From NCBI GenBank assembly GCA_018436595.1, contig JAHDLC010000022.1, positions 1-64,000 of the forward strand: 64,000 nucleotides of DNA, in the 5' to 3' direction. The notes beneath the pieces were generated by a model. The model made no database searches, was not told the origin of the DNA, and saw nothing but the letters and a program-made list of their open reading frames with translations. The translations under genes were made by a program, and so were the position numbers. This DNA is from Synergistaceae bacterium. Lineage in GTDB: Bacteria; Synergistota; Synergistia; Synergistales; Aminobacteriaceae. How positions within the stretch are numbered: the stretch's first letter is position 1; the number at the start of each line of letters is the position of its first letter. This document shows, in pieces, positions 1 to 8,789 of the stretch.

Positions 1-58
1 ATTCGTTTCGATGCCCCGTAACGAAGTTTTTTCCATTTTCCGGAAGGAGAGATCGTGC

Positions 59-1813
59 GTGAATGTAGATCTGAAAAAATCGTGGCGGATCCTGGTGCTC
101 CTCTTTGCTGTAATCCTGTTGCCGAATGCCGCCTTTGCCGCGGAACCCCTTGTTTCTGCCCTTGCCGTGGAAGGAAACCAGCAGGTTGTGGCGGAGCACA
201 TTCTTGGGGTCGTGGGGACCAGGGTGGGTGAACCCCTCAGCAGAGAACAGCTTCAGACGGATGTGGAGGCCATATATAACCTCGGGTTCTTTTCCTTTGT
301 GGACATCAGCCTGCAGAGTGTCGCAGGAGGAGCGGCTGTGACCTACGTCGTCACGGAGAACCCCGTGGTGGAACAGATCACCTTCACCGGCAACAACATC
401 TACACGGACGAGGACCTTCTGAAAGTCGTATTCACTTCGCCGGGCACGGTGTTCAACAGGGTCTTCTTCCGGAACGACCTCGACCGGATCCAGGAGAAGT
501 ACCACAAGGACGGCTACGTTATGGTGAAAATCGCCGATGTCCAGGTCGAGAGCGGCCTCATCGACGTCAAGATCGTTGAGCCGAAGGTCGGGAACATCAT
601 CATCCAGGGAAACAAGAGGACGAAAACAAAGGTCATCGCCAGGGAGATCAAGCTGAAGAAGGGCGACCCCTTCAACGCGACGATTCTCAGGCATTCCATC
701 AACCGCCTCCAGGCAAAGGGCTTCTTCGAGGATGTGAGCGTCGGATTCGAACCGGGAGAAGATCCCGAGGAAACTGATATTATCCTGACGGTATCCGAAG
801 CCAAAACAGGCAAAGTCGGGCTATCGGTCAGCCACGGAACGGAGAGCGGCTGGTCGGGGGGCCTGACATATACGGACACCAACTGGAAAGGCCTGGGGCA
901 CATCGGCGAAGTGGGCTTTGAAACGGGAGACAACGAACAGTATTGGGCTTCGTATTCTGAACCCTATATGGATTCGAAGCATTTCGCATGGAAAGTTGGG
1001 TTTTCCAAGCGAAAATGGGAAGACCGGTATTACTATCGCCGTGGAGTGAAACAGCTGAAATATGATGACGATGTAAAAAATATTTTTATTGGAGCCGGAA
1101 GAAAATTCGGCAGGGATGAAAAATACAGCTGGTTCCTTACGCTGGACTGGAAGGATGTGGATGCTTACAACTTCAGGGAGCAAATCCGTCCTGGAATCGA
1201 AGATGAACTGACGAAAGGAAAGATTTTCGCCCTCATCGGAACCGTCACGAGGAATAACACAGACCCCTATCTGAGTTATTCAAAAGGGGACATAATCGAC
1301 CTTACCGTTGAACACGCCCTTGAAGCTCTGGGTGGAGAGTACAGCTACACGAAATACTGGCTCCAGGCACGGTATTATGTTCCAATCACAGGGCTTGGGG
1401 ATCTTTTCGACAGGCAACTCGGGGATGAGGACAATCCTGCTATTTTTGCCGCCCGCCTTCGGGCCGGTTTTTCGTCCGGCGATCTTCCGACAGCAAGCCT
1501 CTATTCTCTCGGCGGATCCAGTACTTTACGAGGATATGATTCCGGTGAATACGAGGGAAGCGAAATGTTCCTCGCAAACTTTGAACTGCGCATACCGATA
1601 GAGAAAGCCTTTGGCCTTGTCATCTTCTATGATACGGGCAATGCCTGGAAGAGCCCCTGGGAGACTAACGGCGGATCCTTCAGTCTCTCCGATCTGCATG
1701 ATGCCTGGGGAGTCGGCGTCAGGGTGAAGACGCCCCTCGGCAATTTCAGGCTTGATCATGCAACAGGAGAAAAGGAGTCCCGGACTCATTTCGGCTTCGG
1801 GGAAATGTTCTAG
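59..1813 (+). CDS. bamA: BamA/Omp85 outer-membrane assembly factor
   Basis: Central subunit of the BAM machine, which inserts beta-barrel proteins into the outer membrane. The GTG at 59 is chosen because AAGGAGA at about 44-50 precedes it and the product then opens with a signal peptide ending in AFA-AEP near residue 28; an ATG at 11 in the same frame has no such site. The 584-aa protein has about three POTRA-like repeats (roughly residues 30-255), fewer than the five of proteobacterial BamA, then a 16-strand-type barrel. The Omp85 loop-6 motif appears as LRGY and the C-terminus ends in an aromatic beta-signal (FGFGEMF). It heads the lipid A cluster, as in many diderms. Confidence 0.93.
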   Translation: MNVDLKKSWRILVLLFAVILLPNAAFAAEPLVSALAVEGNQQVVAEHILGVVGTRVGEPLSREQLQTDVEAIYNLGFFSFVDISLQSVAGGAAVTYVVTENPVVEQITFTGNNIYTDEDLLKVVFTSPGTVFNRVFFRNDLDRIQEKYHKDGYVMVKIADVQVESGLIDVKIVEPKVGNIIIQGNKRTKTKVIAREIKLKKGDPFNATILRHSINRLQAKGFFEDVSVGFEPGEDPEETDIILTVSEAKTGKVGLSVSHGTESGWSGGLTYTDTNWKGLGHIGEVGFETGDNEQYWASYSEPYMDSKHFAWKVGFSKRKWEDRYYYRRGVKQLKYDDDVKNIFIGAGRKFGRDEKYSWFLTLDWKDVDAYNFREQIRPGIEDELTKGKIFALIGTVTRNNTDPYLSYSKGDIIDLTVEHALEALGGEYSYTKYWLQARYYVPITGLGDLFDRQLGDEDNPAIFAARLRAGFSSGDLPTASLYSLGGSSTLRGYDSGEYEGSEMFLANFELRIPIEKAFGLVIFYDTGNAWKSPWETNGGSFSLSDLHDAWGVGVRVKTPLGNFRLDHATGEKESRTHFGFGEMF

Positions 1814-1834
1814 GGGAGCGGAGGACGGAGCACG

Positions 1835-3109
1835 GTGTCCCCGGCGGGGGAATCGGAAAGAAGCAGGATAGGAATACTGCGGGCTGTGGCGGTGCTGATC
1901 CTCGCCGCAGCCCTCCTTTTTCCGGGGCCGGCCGGGGCTGCCGTCGTCATTGAAGGAGCGCCTCCCTGGCTCCGGGAAAGAATGGAGCGGAGCGCCGCAT
2001 CTGTCTGGTTGGAAATCAGACAGGACGGTTCTTTATCCGCAGGTGACAGCCTCCGCCTGCTTTCTCTGGTGGCGGAGCGGGTGTTTGCCGGGTTTGTGGT
2101 AGAGAATTCATTTTTCCGGGGAGAGGATGCCGTTCTGCGGCTCAAACCCAAGGCAGGAACGGCGCCCTGGCGGGTGGAGATCTTCCCGCCCCAGCTCGCT
2201 TCACCCGTGGACGGCTGGTTTCGGGAAAGCGTTTCGGGAATCGGAGAGAGAATACGGGATCATCTTGGAAACCTTCCCCTTGAAGCTCTTTCCTGGGCGG
2301 ACAGCCCTCTCAAAGAGCTCATTGATACGCTCTGTACCCCCGGCCTGCCGGGCTGGAGCGCATCCCTGCTCGTGAGGCTCGAACAGGAAGGTCCCGTCCT
2401 CAGGATTTCCTTCGTCCCCAAGCCTCCCTTTGTTCTGGCCGTGGTTCCCAGGGTCTCGTCGGATACCCTTCCGGTGATGCTCCGGTCGGACCTGAACGAA
2501 AACATTCTTCGCACACTGTCGCCTGTGGTGGGGCTGCCCATCGAATGGGTCTCCGCCCACAGGGACAAGGTGGAAAAAATGGCCGTGGAATCGCTCCGGC
2601 AGACGAACATCGTGGGGAACACCCGGTCCGCGGTGGAGGTGTCCTTTAAGCCTGCACAAATTGCAGCGGCAAACGCACTTGTGGACAGCCCGAAATATTC
2701 CGTCCGGGCCTGGGTGGCAGCGTACGCCGGTTCCGACACCAAGTACCCGGAGATCGGTCTCCACATGGGACGGAAGTTTCTGCCCGTTTCCGGGTGGGAC
2801 ATGGAGTTCTACGGTGAATGGATCCTGTCCGTCAACGGTTTTTCCCTCGAAAGCCGGTGGGGCATTCGATGGAGCCCCTGGAAAAACATCCTGGCGGGTG
2901 TTGAGCGGGCTTTCCCCGGAAACGTCACCTGGTACCGTCTCTGGGTTGAAGGGGGCGTACGGGCCCCGTACCTCTGGTGGCGGCTCAGCGAGGACGGAGA
3001 CCACCACGTGGGGCTCGGGTACCGGCTGAACCAGCGGATTTCACTGGAAATTCATTACGACGGCCGTGACGAGGACAAGATCAGCATCAGGGCGCTGAGC
3101 GACCTCTGA
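1835..3109 (+). CDS. Unrecognised exported protein between bamA and lpxD
   Basis: GTG start with GGAGG at about 1820-1824. The 424-aa product has a basic N-terminus, a hydrophobic segment (about residues 16-35) and a likely signal-peptidase site near AGA-AVV, so it is probably exported. I recognise no family. The C-terminal 130 residues alternate polar and aromatic residues (many W, Y, F), compatible with beta strands at or in the outer membrane, but a barrel is only a guess. Many diderms have skp/ompH in this position; this protein is far longer and lacks the helical, charged character of Skp. It lies 21 bases after bamA and directly before lpxD, so co-transcription is likely. Confidence 0.75.
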   Translation: MSPAGESERSRIGILRAVAVLILAAALLFPGPAGAAVVIEGAPPWLRERMERSAASVWLEIRQDGSLSAGDSLRLLSLVAERVFAGFVVENSFFRGEDAVLRLKPKAGTAPWRVEIFPPQLASPVDGWFRESVSGIGERIRDHLGNLPLEALSWADSPLKELIDTLCTPGLPGWSASLLVRLEQEGPVLRISFVPKPPFVLAVVPRVSSDTLPVMLRSDLNENILRTLSPVVGLPIEWVSAHRDKVEKMAVESLRQTNIVGNTRSAVEVSFKPAQIAAANALVDSPKYSVRAWVAAYAGSDTKYPEIGLHMGRKFLPVSGWDMEFYGEWILSVNGFSLESRWGIRWSPWKNILAGVERAFPGNVTWYRLWVEGGVRAPYLWWRLSEDGDHHVGLGYRLNQRISLEIHYDGRDEDKISIRALSDL

Positions 3110-3136
3110 GTGAAGCCGGAAAAACGGAGAAAAACC

Positions 3137-4204
3137 ATGAACGGTGAAAGAATACTACTGGGTGACATTGCCCGGAAACTTGGAGGAGCGGTCGTCGGCG
3201 ATTCTGCCGCCGAAGTCACCCGCCCGGCTTCGCCGACGGGGGCTCGTGCGGGGGATATCTGCGCGGTGTGGGAAGTCCGGGATTTTGAAAAAATCCGGGT
3301 CGGTGTCCATGTCCTTGCTTCGCCTGATGCCTTTGCCTCCCGGCCGGAATTGACCGGCATTTCGGTGGACGATCCCCGGGCCGCCTTTCCTGCCCTTCTT
3401 TCTCTTTTCCAGCCCGTTCGAAAGGGCAGGGGAGTCCACCCCTCGGCGGTGATTTCTCCCCTCGCAGCCCTATCCCCCGACGCATGGATCGGTCCACTCT
3501 GCGTGGTGGAAGACGGTGCCGTTATCGGCGAAGGAGTCCGGCTCCGGGCCAATGTCTTCGTGGGAGAGGGATGTGTCCTTGGCGCGGGAACGGTGGTCGA
3601 ACCCGGCGCGGTCCTCCTCGAAAAGGTCCGCACGGGACAGAACTGCCTCATCCACGGCGGAGCGGTTCTCGGGTCAGACGGTTTCGGTATCCTTCCCGCC
3701 GGTGAGGTGAGCGGCCCCGTCAAAATCCCCCAGCTCGGCGGTGTGGTTCTCGGTGACGAAGTGGAGATCGGGGCCTGCACAACCGTGGACCGGGGAACCC
3801 TGGACGATACTGTTGTGGGGGATTTCACCAAGGTGGATGACCACGTCCATATCGCCCACAACACCGTCATCGGAAAGAACTGCATCGTGGTGGCCATGAC
3901 GGGCATCGCAGGAAGCGCCGTCCTTGAGGACAATGTCATCATGGCCGCAAGGAGCGGTGTGAAGGACCATACGCGGATCGGCAGGGGCGCAACCGTGGCC
4001 GCCAATGCCGGGGCAATCAAGGATGTGCCTCCGGGGGCCGTGGTGTCCGGGTTTCCCGCCCGGGACCACAGGGAGAACTTCCGTGTCCAGGCAGCCCAGC
4101 AGCGCCTTCCGGAGCTGCTCCTCCGGGTCCGGAAGCTCGAGCAGGCGGTGTTCCCTTCGGACGAAAAGCTGCCGGACAGGAAACAGGGAGGGGAAGGACA
4201 CTGA
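3137..4204 (+). CDS. lpxD: UDP-3-O-acylglucosamine N-acyltransferase LpxD
   Basis: Third step of lipid A synthesis: transfers a 3-hydroxyacyl chain from ACP to the 2-amine of UDP-3-O-acylglucosamine. The ATG at 3137 gives 355 aa, the usual family length, with GGAG just upstream; an in-frame GTG at 3110 abuts the previous stop but would only add a basic tail. An N-terminal uridine-binding domain (about 1-100) is followed by hexapeptide repeats of a left-handed beta helix. The HIAHN motif carries the expected catalytic histidine. The stop overlaps the lpxC start (TGATG), implying coupled translation. Confidence 0.95.
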   Translation: MNGERILLGDIARKLGGAVVGDSAAEVTRPASPTGARAGDICAVWEVRDFEKIRVGVHVLASPDAFASRPELTGISVDDPRAAFPALLSLFQPVRKGRGVHPSAVISPLAALSPDAWIGPLCVVEDGAVIGEGVRLRANVFVGEGCVLGAGTVVEPGAVLLEKVRTGQNCLIHGGAVLGSDGFGILPAGEVSGPVKIPQLGGVVLGDEVEIGACTTVDRGTLDDTVVGDFTKVDDHVHIAHNTVIGKNCIVVAMTGIAGSAVLEDNVIMAARSGVKDHTRIGRGATVAANAGAIKDVPPGAVVSGFPARDHRENFRVQAAQQRLPELLLRVRKLEQAVFPSDEKLPDRKQGGEGH

Positions 4205-5073
4205 TGGAATACCGCCGGTTGACCGGGGAGATTGTTTTTTCCGGAAAGGGGCTCCACACGGGGGAAGACTGCCGCGTGACCCTGTCTCCGGGCGGTCCGG
4301 GGGAGGGTGTGACGGTGGACCGGGGGTGTGGTTTGTCCCCTCTTGATGCCTGCACTTTTTCCGGTACCGGGCGGGGGACGGAAGTCTTCCTTCCCTGCGG
4401 ACAGTCCGTGAAGACACCGGAGCACCTCTTTGCCGCCCTCTACGGCCTCGGCATCTGGTCCGTCCGCATTTCGGCGGAAGGACCGGAGGTTCCCGCCCTG
4501 GACGGCTGTTCCGCCGCCTTCTCGGAGGCCCTTCTGGCAGGCTCGCGGCCGATACAGGAAGGGGAAGAACAGCCGGAACCCTTTGCCCTTTCCAGCCCTC
4601 TTGCCGTTGAAGATACGGGGCGGAACGCCCTGGTGTTTGCCCTTCCTTCCGGTGGACTGTCCCTATCCTACGTTATCACCTACGGGGGAACTCCCATCGG
4701 AACCCAGGCGGCCGACTTCCGTCTTTCCCCGGGGAGCTTCAAGTCCCTTCTCGCTCCTTCCAGGACCTTTGCCCTCGCGTCTGAAGTGCGGTCCCTTCTC
4801 GACCGGGGGCTCGCGAAAGGAGGAAGCCCGGAAAACGCCGTGGTGGTGGAAGAAAAATCCGTTTCCGCCGCCGGAGGGCTTCGGTTCCCCGACGAGTTCG
4901 TCCGCCACAAGATGCTCGACCTTCTGGGAGACCTCTACCTTCTCGGCCGCCCCCTACGGGCCCGGGTGATCGCCCTGAGGGCCGGTCACGACCTGCACTG
5001 CCGCCTCGCTGAGAGGTTCCTGTTTCTGTCAGCTGCCAGACATTCCCGAAAAAAGGAGACGAACCATGTATGA
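4204..5073 (+). CDS. lpxC: UDP-3-O-acyl-N-acetylglucosamine deacetylase LpxC
   Basis: Zinc-dependent committed step of lipid A synthesis, acting on UDP-3-O-acyl-GlcNAc in the cytoplasm. The 289-aa product shows the family landmarks: KGLHTGE near the N-terminus, PEHLFAAL (zinc-ligand histidine region), DGCSAAF, and HKMLDLLGDLYLLG carrying the second histidine and the aspartate ligand, with GHDLHCRLAE toward the C-terminus. It overlaps lpxD by one base and fabZ by eight. Confidence 0.95.
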   Translation: MEYRRLTGEIVFSGKGLHTGEDCRVTLSPGGPGEGVTVDRGCGLSPLDACTFSGTGRGTEVFLPCGQSVKTPEHLFAALYGLGIWSVRISAEGPEVPALDGCSAAFSEALLAGSRPIQEGEEQPEPFALSSPLAVEDTGRNALVFALPSGGLSLSYVITYGGTPIGTQAADFRLSPGSFKSLLAPSRTFALASEVRSLLDRGLAKGGSPENAVVVEEKSVSAAGGLRFPDEFVRHKMLDLLGDLYLLGRPLRARVIALRAGHDLHCRLAERFLFLSAARHSRKKETNHV

Positions 5074-5530
5074 CATCCAGAAAATCATGAAGTGCCTTCC
5101 CCACAGGTATCCCTTCCTTCTCGTGGACAGGGTGCTCGAGATCGACGAACAGCATGCCGTGGGCATCAAGAACGTCACCATCAACGAGCCCTTCTTCCAG
5201 GGGCATTTCCCCGCCGAACCGGTCATGCCCGGAGTCCTCGTCCTCGAGGCCATGGGGCAGGTTGCGGCCATGATGATGTCCGCCCGCCCCGGAAGCGAAA
5301 ACCTCATCACCTTCCTCACGGGGGTGGAAAAGGCGAAATTCCGGAAGCCGGTCAAGCCGGGCGACCAGCTTGTCACCACCGCCGAGATGGTAAGGCTTCG
5401 GGGTAAGATGGGCAAAGTCCGCACCGTGGGCCGCGTCGACGGGGCCGTGGCCGCCGAGGCGGAGTTCAGTTTCGTGGCGGCTGAAACCCTGGCCGCCCCT
5501 TCGGAGAAGGAGGAGACCGAAAAAGCATGA
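5066..5530 (+). CDS. fabZ: 3-hydroxyacyl-ACP dehydratase FabZ
   Basis: Dehydrates 3-hydroxyacyl-ACP in fatty acid elongation and competes with LpxA and LpxD for the same hydroxyacyl-ACP pool, which is why it sits in lpx operons. The 154-aa hot-dog protein has the substrate-binding HRYPFLLVDRV segment and the catalytic GHFPAEPVMPGV segment, followed by the LEAMGQ helix. AAAAGGAGAC at about 5051-5060 is a strong ribosome site inside the end of lpxC. The stop overlaps the lpxA ATG. Confidence 0.95.
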   Translation: MYDIQKIMKCLPHRYPFLLVDRVLEIDEQHAVGIKNVTINEPFFQGHFPAEPVMPGVLVLEAMGQVAAMMMSARPGSENLITFLTGVEKAKFRKPVKPGDQLVTTAEMVRLRGKMGKVRTVGRVDGAVAAEAEFSFVAAETLAAPSEKEETEKA

Positions 5531-6354
5531 CATCCATCCATCCTTCGGCGATCGTTTCTCCGGGGGCCGAACTCGGAGAGGACGTGACGGTCGGCCCCTA
5601 CTGCATCGTCGAGAACCATGTGAAAATCGGGAGCGGGTCGGTGCTCTCCTCCTTCGTCACCCTCCTCGACTACGTGGAGATCGGCGATAACTGCCGCATC
5701 GCCCAGAATGCCGTGATCGGCGGAGAACCCCAGGATCACGGCTTCAAGGGGGAGGAGTCCTGGGTCAGAATCGGCCGGGACGTCATCATCCGGGAAAACG
5801 TCACCATCCACAGGTCCACCGGCGAAGGCACGGCCACCGTGGTGGGCGACGGCTGCTTCATCATGGAAGGGGTCCACCTGGGACACAACGTGGTCATAGG
5901 GAAGAACGTCACCATGGCCAACAAGGTCGGCATGGCGGGATTCTCCTCCGTGGGCGACGGGGCGGTCCTCGGCGGCATGGCCGGAGTCCACCAGTTCGTC
6001 CGGGTGGGTAAATTGTGCATGATCGGCGGCCTGTCGAAGATCGTGAAGGACATCCCACCCTTCCTCATGGCGGACGGCCATCCGGCGGACATCTTCAGCC
6101 TCAACAAGGTGGGAATGCGTCGGGCGGGGTACGATAGTCCGGAACGGGCGGCGGTGAAGGCATTTTACGACAGGCTGTTCCACGGCGGCCTTCCCTTCCG
6201 GAAAGCCCTCGAGAGCCTCGCGTCGTCCGAGGAGGGCCGGAGCGGGGCAGCCCGGGAAATAATCGATTTCTGCACCGGGTCGAAGCGGGGCATCACCCTG
6301 TGGCACCGAAGCCGGCCGGCTGTGCGCGGCGAAGAGGACGGGCATGACGATTAG
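5527..6354 (+). CDS. lpxA: UDP-N-acetylglucosamine O-acyltransferase LpxA
   Basis: First step of lipid A synthesis: moves a 3-hydroxyacyl group from ACP to UDP-GlcNAc. The 275-aa protein is a run of hexapeptide repeats (IHPSAIVSPGAELGEDV onward) with the conserved HLGHNVVIG segment holding the catalytic histidine, the GGMAGVHQF segment, and a C-terminal helical domain (LNKVGMRRAG). Length and order match the family. It overlaps the fabZ stop and the kdsC start. Confidence 0.95.
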   Translation: MTSIHPSAIVSPGAELGEDVTVGPYCIVENHVKIGSGSVLSSFVTLLDYVEIGDNCRIAQNAVIGGEPQDHGFKGEESWVRIGRDVIIRENVTIHRSTGEGTATVVGDGCFIMEGVHLGHNVVIGKNVTMANKVGMAGFSSVGDGAVLGGMAGVHQFVRVGKLCMIGGLSKIVKDIPPFLMADGHPADIFSLNKVGMRRAGYDSPERAAVKAFYDRLFHGGLPFRKALESLASSEEGRSGAAREIIDFCTGSKRGITLWHRSRPAVRGEEDGHDD

Positions 6355-6817
6355 GCTCCTGGCCCTCGACGTGGACGGCACTCTTACCGACGGGGGCGTC
6401 TACATGAACGGCCAGGGGGGCGAATTCAAGCGGTTCGACATCCGGGACGGCATGGGAATCGTCCGACTGAAAAAGGCCGGCGTGGAGATCGCCCTGATCA
6501 GCGGACGGCATTCGGCGGCGACGGAACAGCGGGCCCGGGATCTCGGCATCACCAGGCTCCATAACGGCGTGGCGGACAAGATGCCCCTGCTTTCTGCCAT
6601 CGTGGAGGAGCTGGGGATCACCTTCGCCGAGACGGCCTACATGGGAGACGACGTGAACGACGTGGAGTGTCTCCGGGCCGCCGGCCTGGCCCTGGTCCCC
6701 TCGGACGGCGTGCCGGAGGCCAGGGCGGCGGCGGATTACGTGACATTTTCGCCGGCGGGAAGAGGGGCTGTCCGCGAGGCCGCCGAACTCATCCTCGCCG
6801 GAAACGGAGGGCACTGA
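6344..6817 (+). CDS. kdsC: KDO-8-phosphate phosphatase KdsC (HAD family)
   Basis: Hydrolyses KDO-8-phosphate to free KDO. The 157-aa protein is a compact capless HAD phosphatase of the KdsC type: nucleophile motif LDVDGTLTDG near the N-terminus, ISGR (motif II) at about residue 50, and GDDVNDV (acidic motif) at about residue 107. Its place between lpxA and an LPS permease, with kdsA, kdsD and kdsB further on, supports KDO over other HAD substrates. It overlaps lpxA by 11 bases. Confidence 0.9.
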   Translation: MTIRLLALDVDGTLTDGGVYMNGQGGEFKRFDIRDGMGIVRLKKAGVEIALISGRHSAATEQRARDLGITRLHNGVADKMPLLSAIVEELGITFAETAYMGDDVNDVECLRAAGLALVPSDGVPEARAAADYVTFSPAGRGAVREAAELILAGNGGH

Positions 6818-6818
6818 C

Positions 6819-7928
6819 GTGGCGGGAAAGGGCAGAACCTTCGGGCTTCTCGACAGGTACATTCTGAAGGAGCTTTCCGGCTCCTTTCTTTTCGGCGTCA
6901 CGGCCTTCACCATGGTGTTCGTGGCGGGGGACCTGCTCTTCCAGGCGGCGAACCTCATGATCGAGCAGGGGGTCTCCCTTTCCGTGGTGACTCGGCTCTT
7001 CGTCTACCGTCTCCCCGAGGTTGTGGCCATGACCCTTCCAATGGCGAGCTTGCTTTCGTCCCTGCTCACCTTCAGCCGCCTCTCCACGAACAGCGAACTC
7101 GTGGCCCTCAAGGCGGCGGGCATCCCCTTCCACCGCATTCTCCGCCCCGTCTTCCTCGCCTCCATCCTGGTCGGGATCGGGGCCCTCGCCGGCAACGAAA
7201 CCCTTGTCCCCTTCTCCAACAGGGCGGCGGAGAACCTCATGAAGTTCGAGGTCATGCGGGAGAAACCGTCCCTGCTCAAGGAAAAAGTCTTCCTCCGGGA
7301 GGAGAGCAGGGGGGTTCTCCAGCGGGTGATTTACCTGGACCAGCTCAAGGCCCGGGAGGGCACCATGAAGGACGTGATCATCCAGGAGTTCGAGGGAGGC
7401 CGCCTCAGCCGCATTTCTTTGGCCGACAACGGAATCTGGGGGGACGGCGAATGGTGGCTTCAGGACGGACAGGTCTTCGAGGTCACCCGGGAAGGGCGGG
7501 TTAACCCTCTTCTCCGGTTCCAGCGGCAGAAGCTCCAGCTGAGCCTGACGCCCGCCCAGGTGGAAAAAGCCTCCCGGAAGCCCTCCGAGATGAGTTCCAC
7601 GGAACTTCTCGTCCAGATAGCCCTCCTGTCAAAAGAGGGCCGGAACCTTGCCCCCCTCAAGGTAATGTTCCATCTCCGACTCGCCCTTCCCTGGGCAAGC
7701 GTGGTCCTTGCGGTGCTCGGCGCAAGCCTCGGCGTCCGATCGAGCAGGGCGGGCCCGGGGATCGGCTTCGGCCTCAGCGTCCTCATCGTGTTCGCCTATT
7801 ATGTCACCATGTCCTTCAGCCGGGCCCTCGGCGAGGCTGGATACCTGTTCCCGGTCATTGCCGCCTGGATACCCAACGTGTCCTTCCTCCTCGTGGGGGG
7901 ATACTTCGCCCGCCGGGCAAACGGCTGA
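6819..7928 (+). CDS. LPS export permease of the LptF/LptG (YjgP/YjgQ) family
   Basis: Membrane subunit of the LptB2FG transporter that extracts LPS from the inner membrane. GTG start one base after the kdsC stop. The 369 aa show the family pattern: N-terminal DRYILKELSGSFLFG, about three N-terminal helices, a large periplasmic domain (about residues 120-265) and three C-terminal helices. Proteobacteria have two copies (LptF and LptG); only one is visible in this window, so it cannot be assigned to F or G from sequence alone. Confidence 0.88.
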   Translation: MAGKGRTFGLLDRYILKELSGSFLFGVTAFTMVFVAGDLLFQAANLMIEQGVSLSVVTRLFVYRLPEVVAMTLPMASLLSSLLTFSRLSTNSELVALKAAGIPFHRILRPVFLASILVGIGALAGNETLVPFSNRAAENLMKFEVMREKPSLLKEKVFLREESRGVLQRVIYLDQLKAREGTMKDVIIQEFEGGRLSRISLADNGIWGDGEWWLQDGQVFEVTREGRVNPLLRFQRQKLQLSLTPAQVEKASRKPSEMSSTELLVQIALLSKEGRNLAPLKVMFHLRLALPWASVVLAVLGASLGVRSSRAGPGIGFGLSVLIVFAYYVTMSFSRALGEAGYLFPVIAAWIPNVSFLLVGGYFARRANG

Positions 7929-7949
7929 GAGCCGGAAAGGATTGATCTC

Positions 7950-8789
7950 ATGAAAACCGTGACAGGACCCGCCGCCCTCATCGCCGGCGATGGAGCCCTT
8001 CCGGAGGAAACCGCCCGGCAGATGGCCGGAGCCGGGCTGGACGTCACCGCCTATTCCTTCTCGGGCGGAGCGGAAGACCGGTTCCCGTTCCTTCCGAAGG
8101 ACCGGGTGCTTTCCCTGCTCTCCCTCCCCGGGGGCGAAGGGAAGCTGAGCCTTCAGGCCCTCCTCGCCGACCTCCGGGCCAGGGGCATACGGTCCGTCTG
8201 CATGGCGGGGCTCATCCCAAAGACGATCATGTACGGCGCAGGGGCGGACACTTCTCTCCTCGGCATGCTCTCTTCGGACGGGAACGACGATCACAGTCTC
8301 CTGGGCCGCATCGTGGCGGCCTTCGAGAGTTTCGGCATCCGGGTTCTCCCCTATACGGGATTTGTCCGGGAGAGCCTGGCGGCGGAAGGGGTTCTCGCGG
8401 GCCGGGAACCCTCGGAACAGGAGCGGGAGGATGTGAGCTGCGGAAAGGGGATCCTGTCCGTCACCCTTCCCCTCTCCTTCGGCCAGTCCGTCGTGGTGGC
8501 CCGGGGTGCGGTGGTCGCCGTGGAAGCCATGGAAGGCACCGACGAAATGGTCCGCCGGGCGGGGGGCCTGCTTTCGGGAGCTCCGGGCGTCGTGGTGAAG
8601 ATGATGCGTCCCGACCAGGATATCCGGTTCGATCTCCCCACCGTGGGGACGGGAACCCTCCGGGCCATGGCGGCGGCGGGGCTGACCTGCCTTGCCGTTG
8701 AGGCCGGCCGGACCATCATCCTGGACCGCCCTGACTTCGCCTCCCTGGCGGAGAGTTTGTCCATCGCAGTGGAGGGCATCATCCCGTGA
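7950..8789 (+). CDS. lpxI: UDP-2,3-diacylglucosamine pyrophosphatase LpxI
   Basis: Cleaves UDP-2,3-diacylglucosamine to lipid X and UMP, the role LpxH fills in Escherichia coli; LpxI is the unrelated form found in alphaproteobacteria and many other diderms. The 279-aa product (formerly DUF1009) has the N-terminal ALIAGDGALPE, the GNDDHSLL segment, VEAMEGTDEM and the C-terminal RPDQDIRFDLPTVG block with its conserved acidic residues. It is immediately followed by lpxB through a GTGA overlap. Confidence 0.92.
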   Translation: MKTVTGPAALIAGDGALPEETARQMAGAGLDVTAYSFSGGAEDRFPFLPKDRVLSLLSLPGGEGKLSLQALLADLRARGIRSVCMAGLIPKTIMYGAGADTSLLGMLSSDGNDDHSLLGRIVAAFESFGIRVLPYTGFVRESLAAEGVLAGREPSEQEREDVSCGKGILSVTLPLSFGQSVVVARGAVVAVEAMEGTDEMVRRAGGLLSGAPGVVVKMMRPDQDIRFDLPTVGTGTLRAMAAAGLTCLAVEAGRTIILDRPDFASLAESLSIAVEGIIP

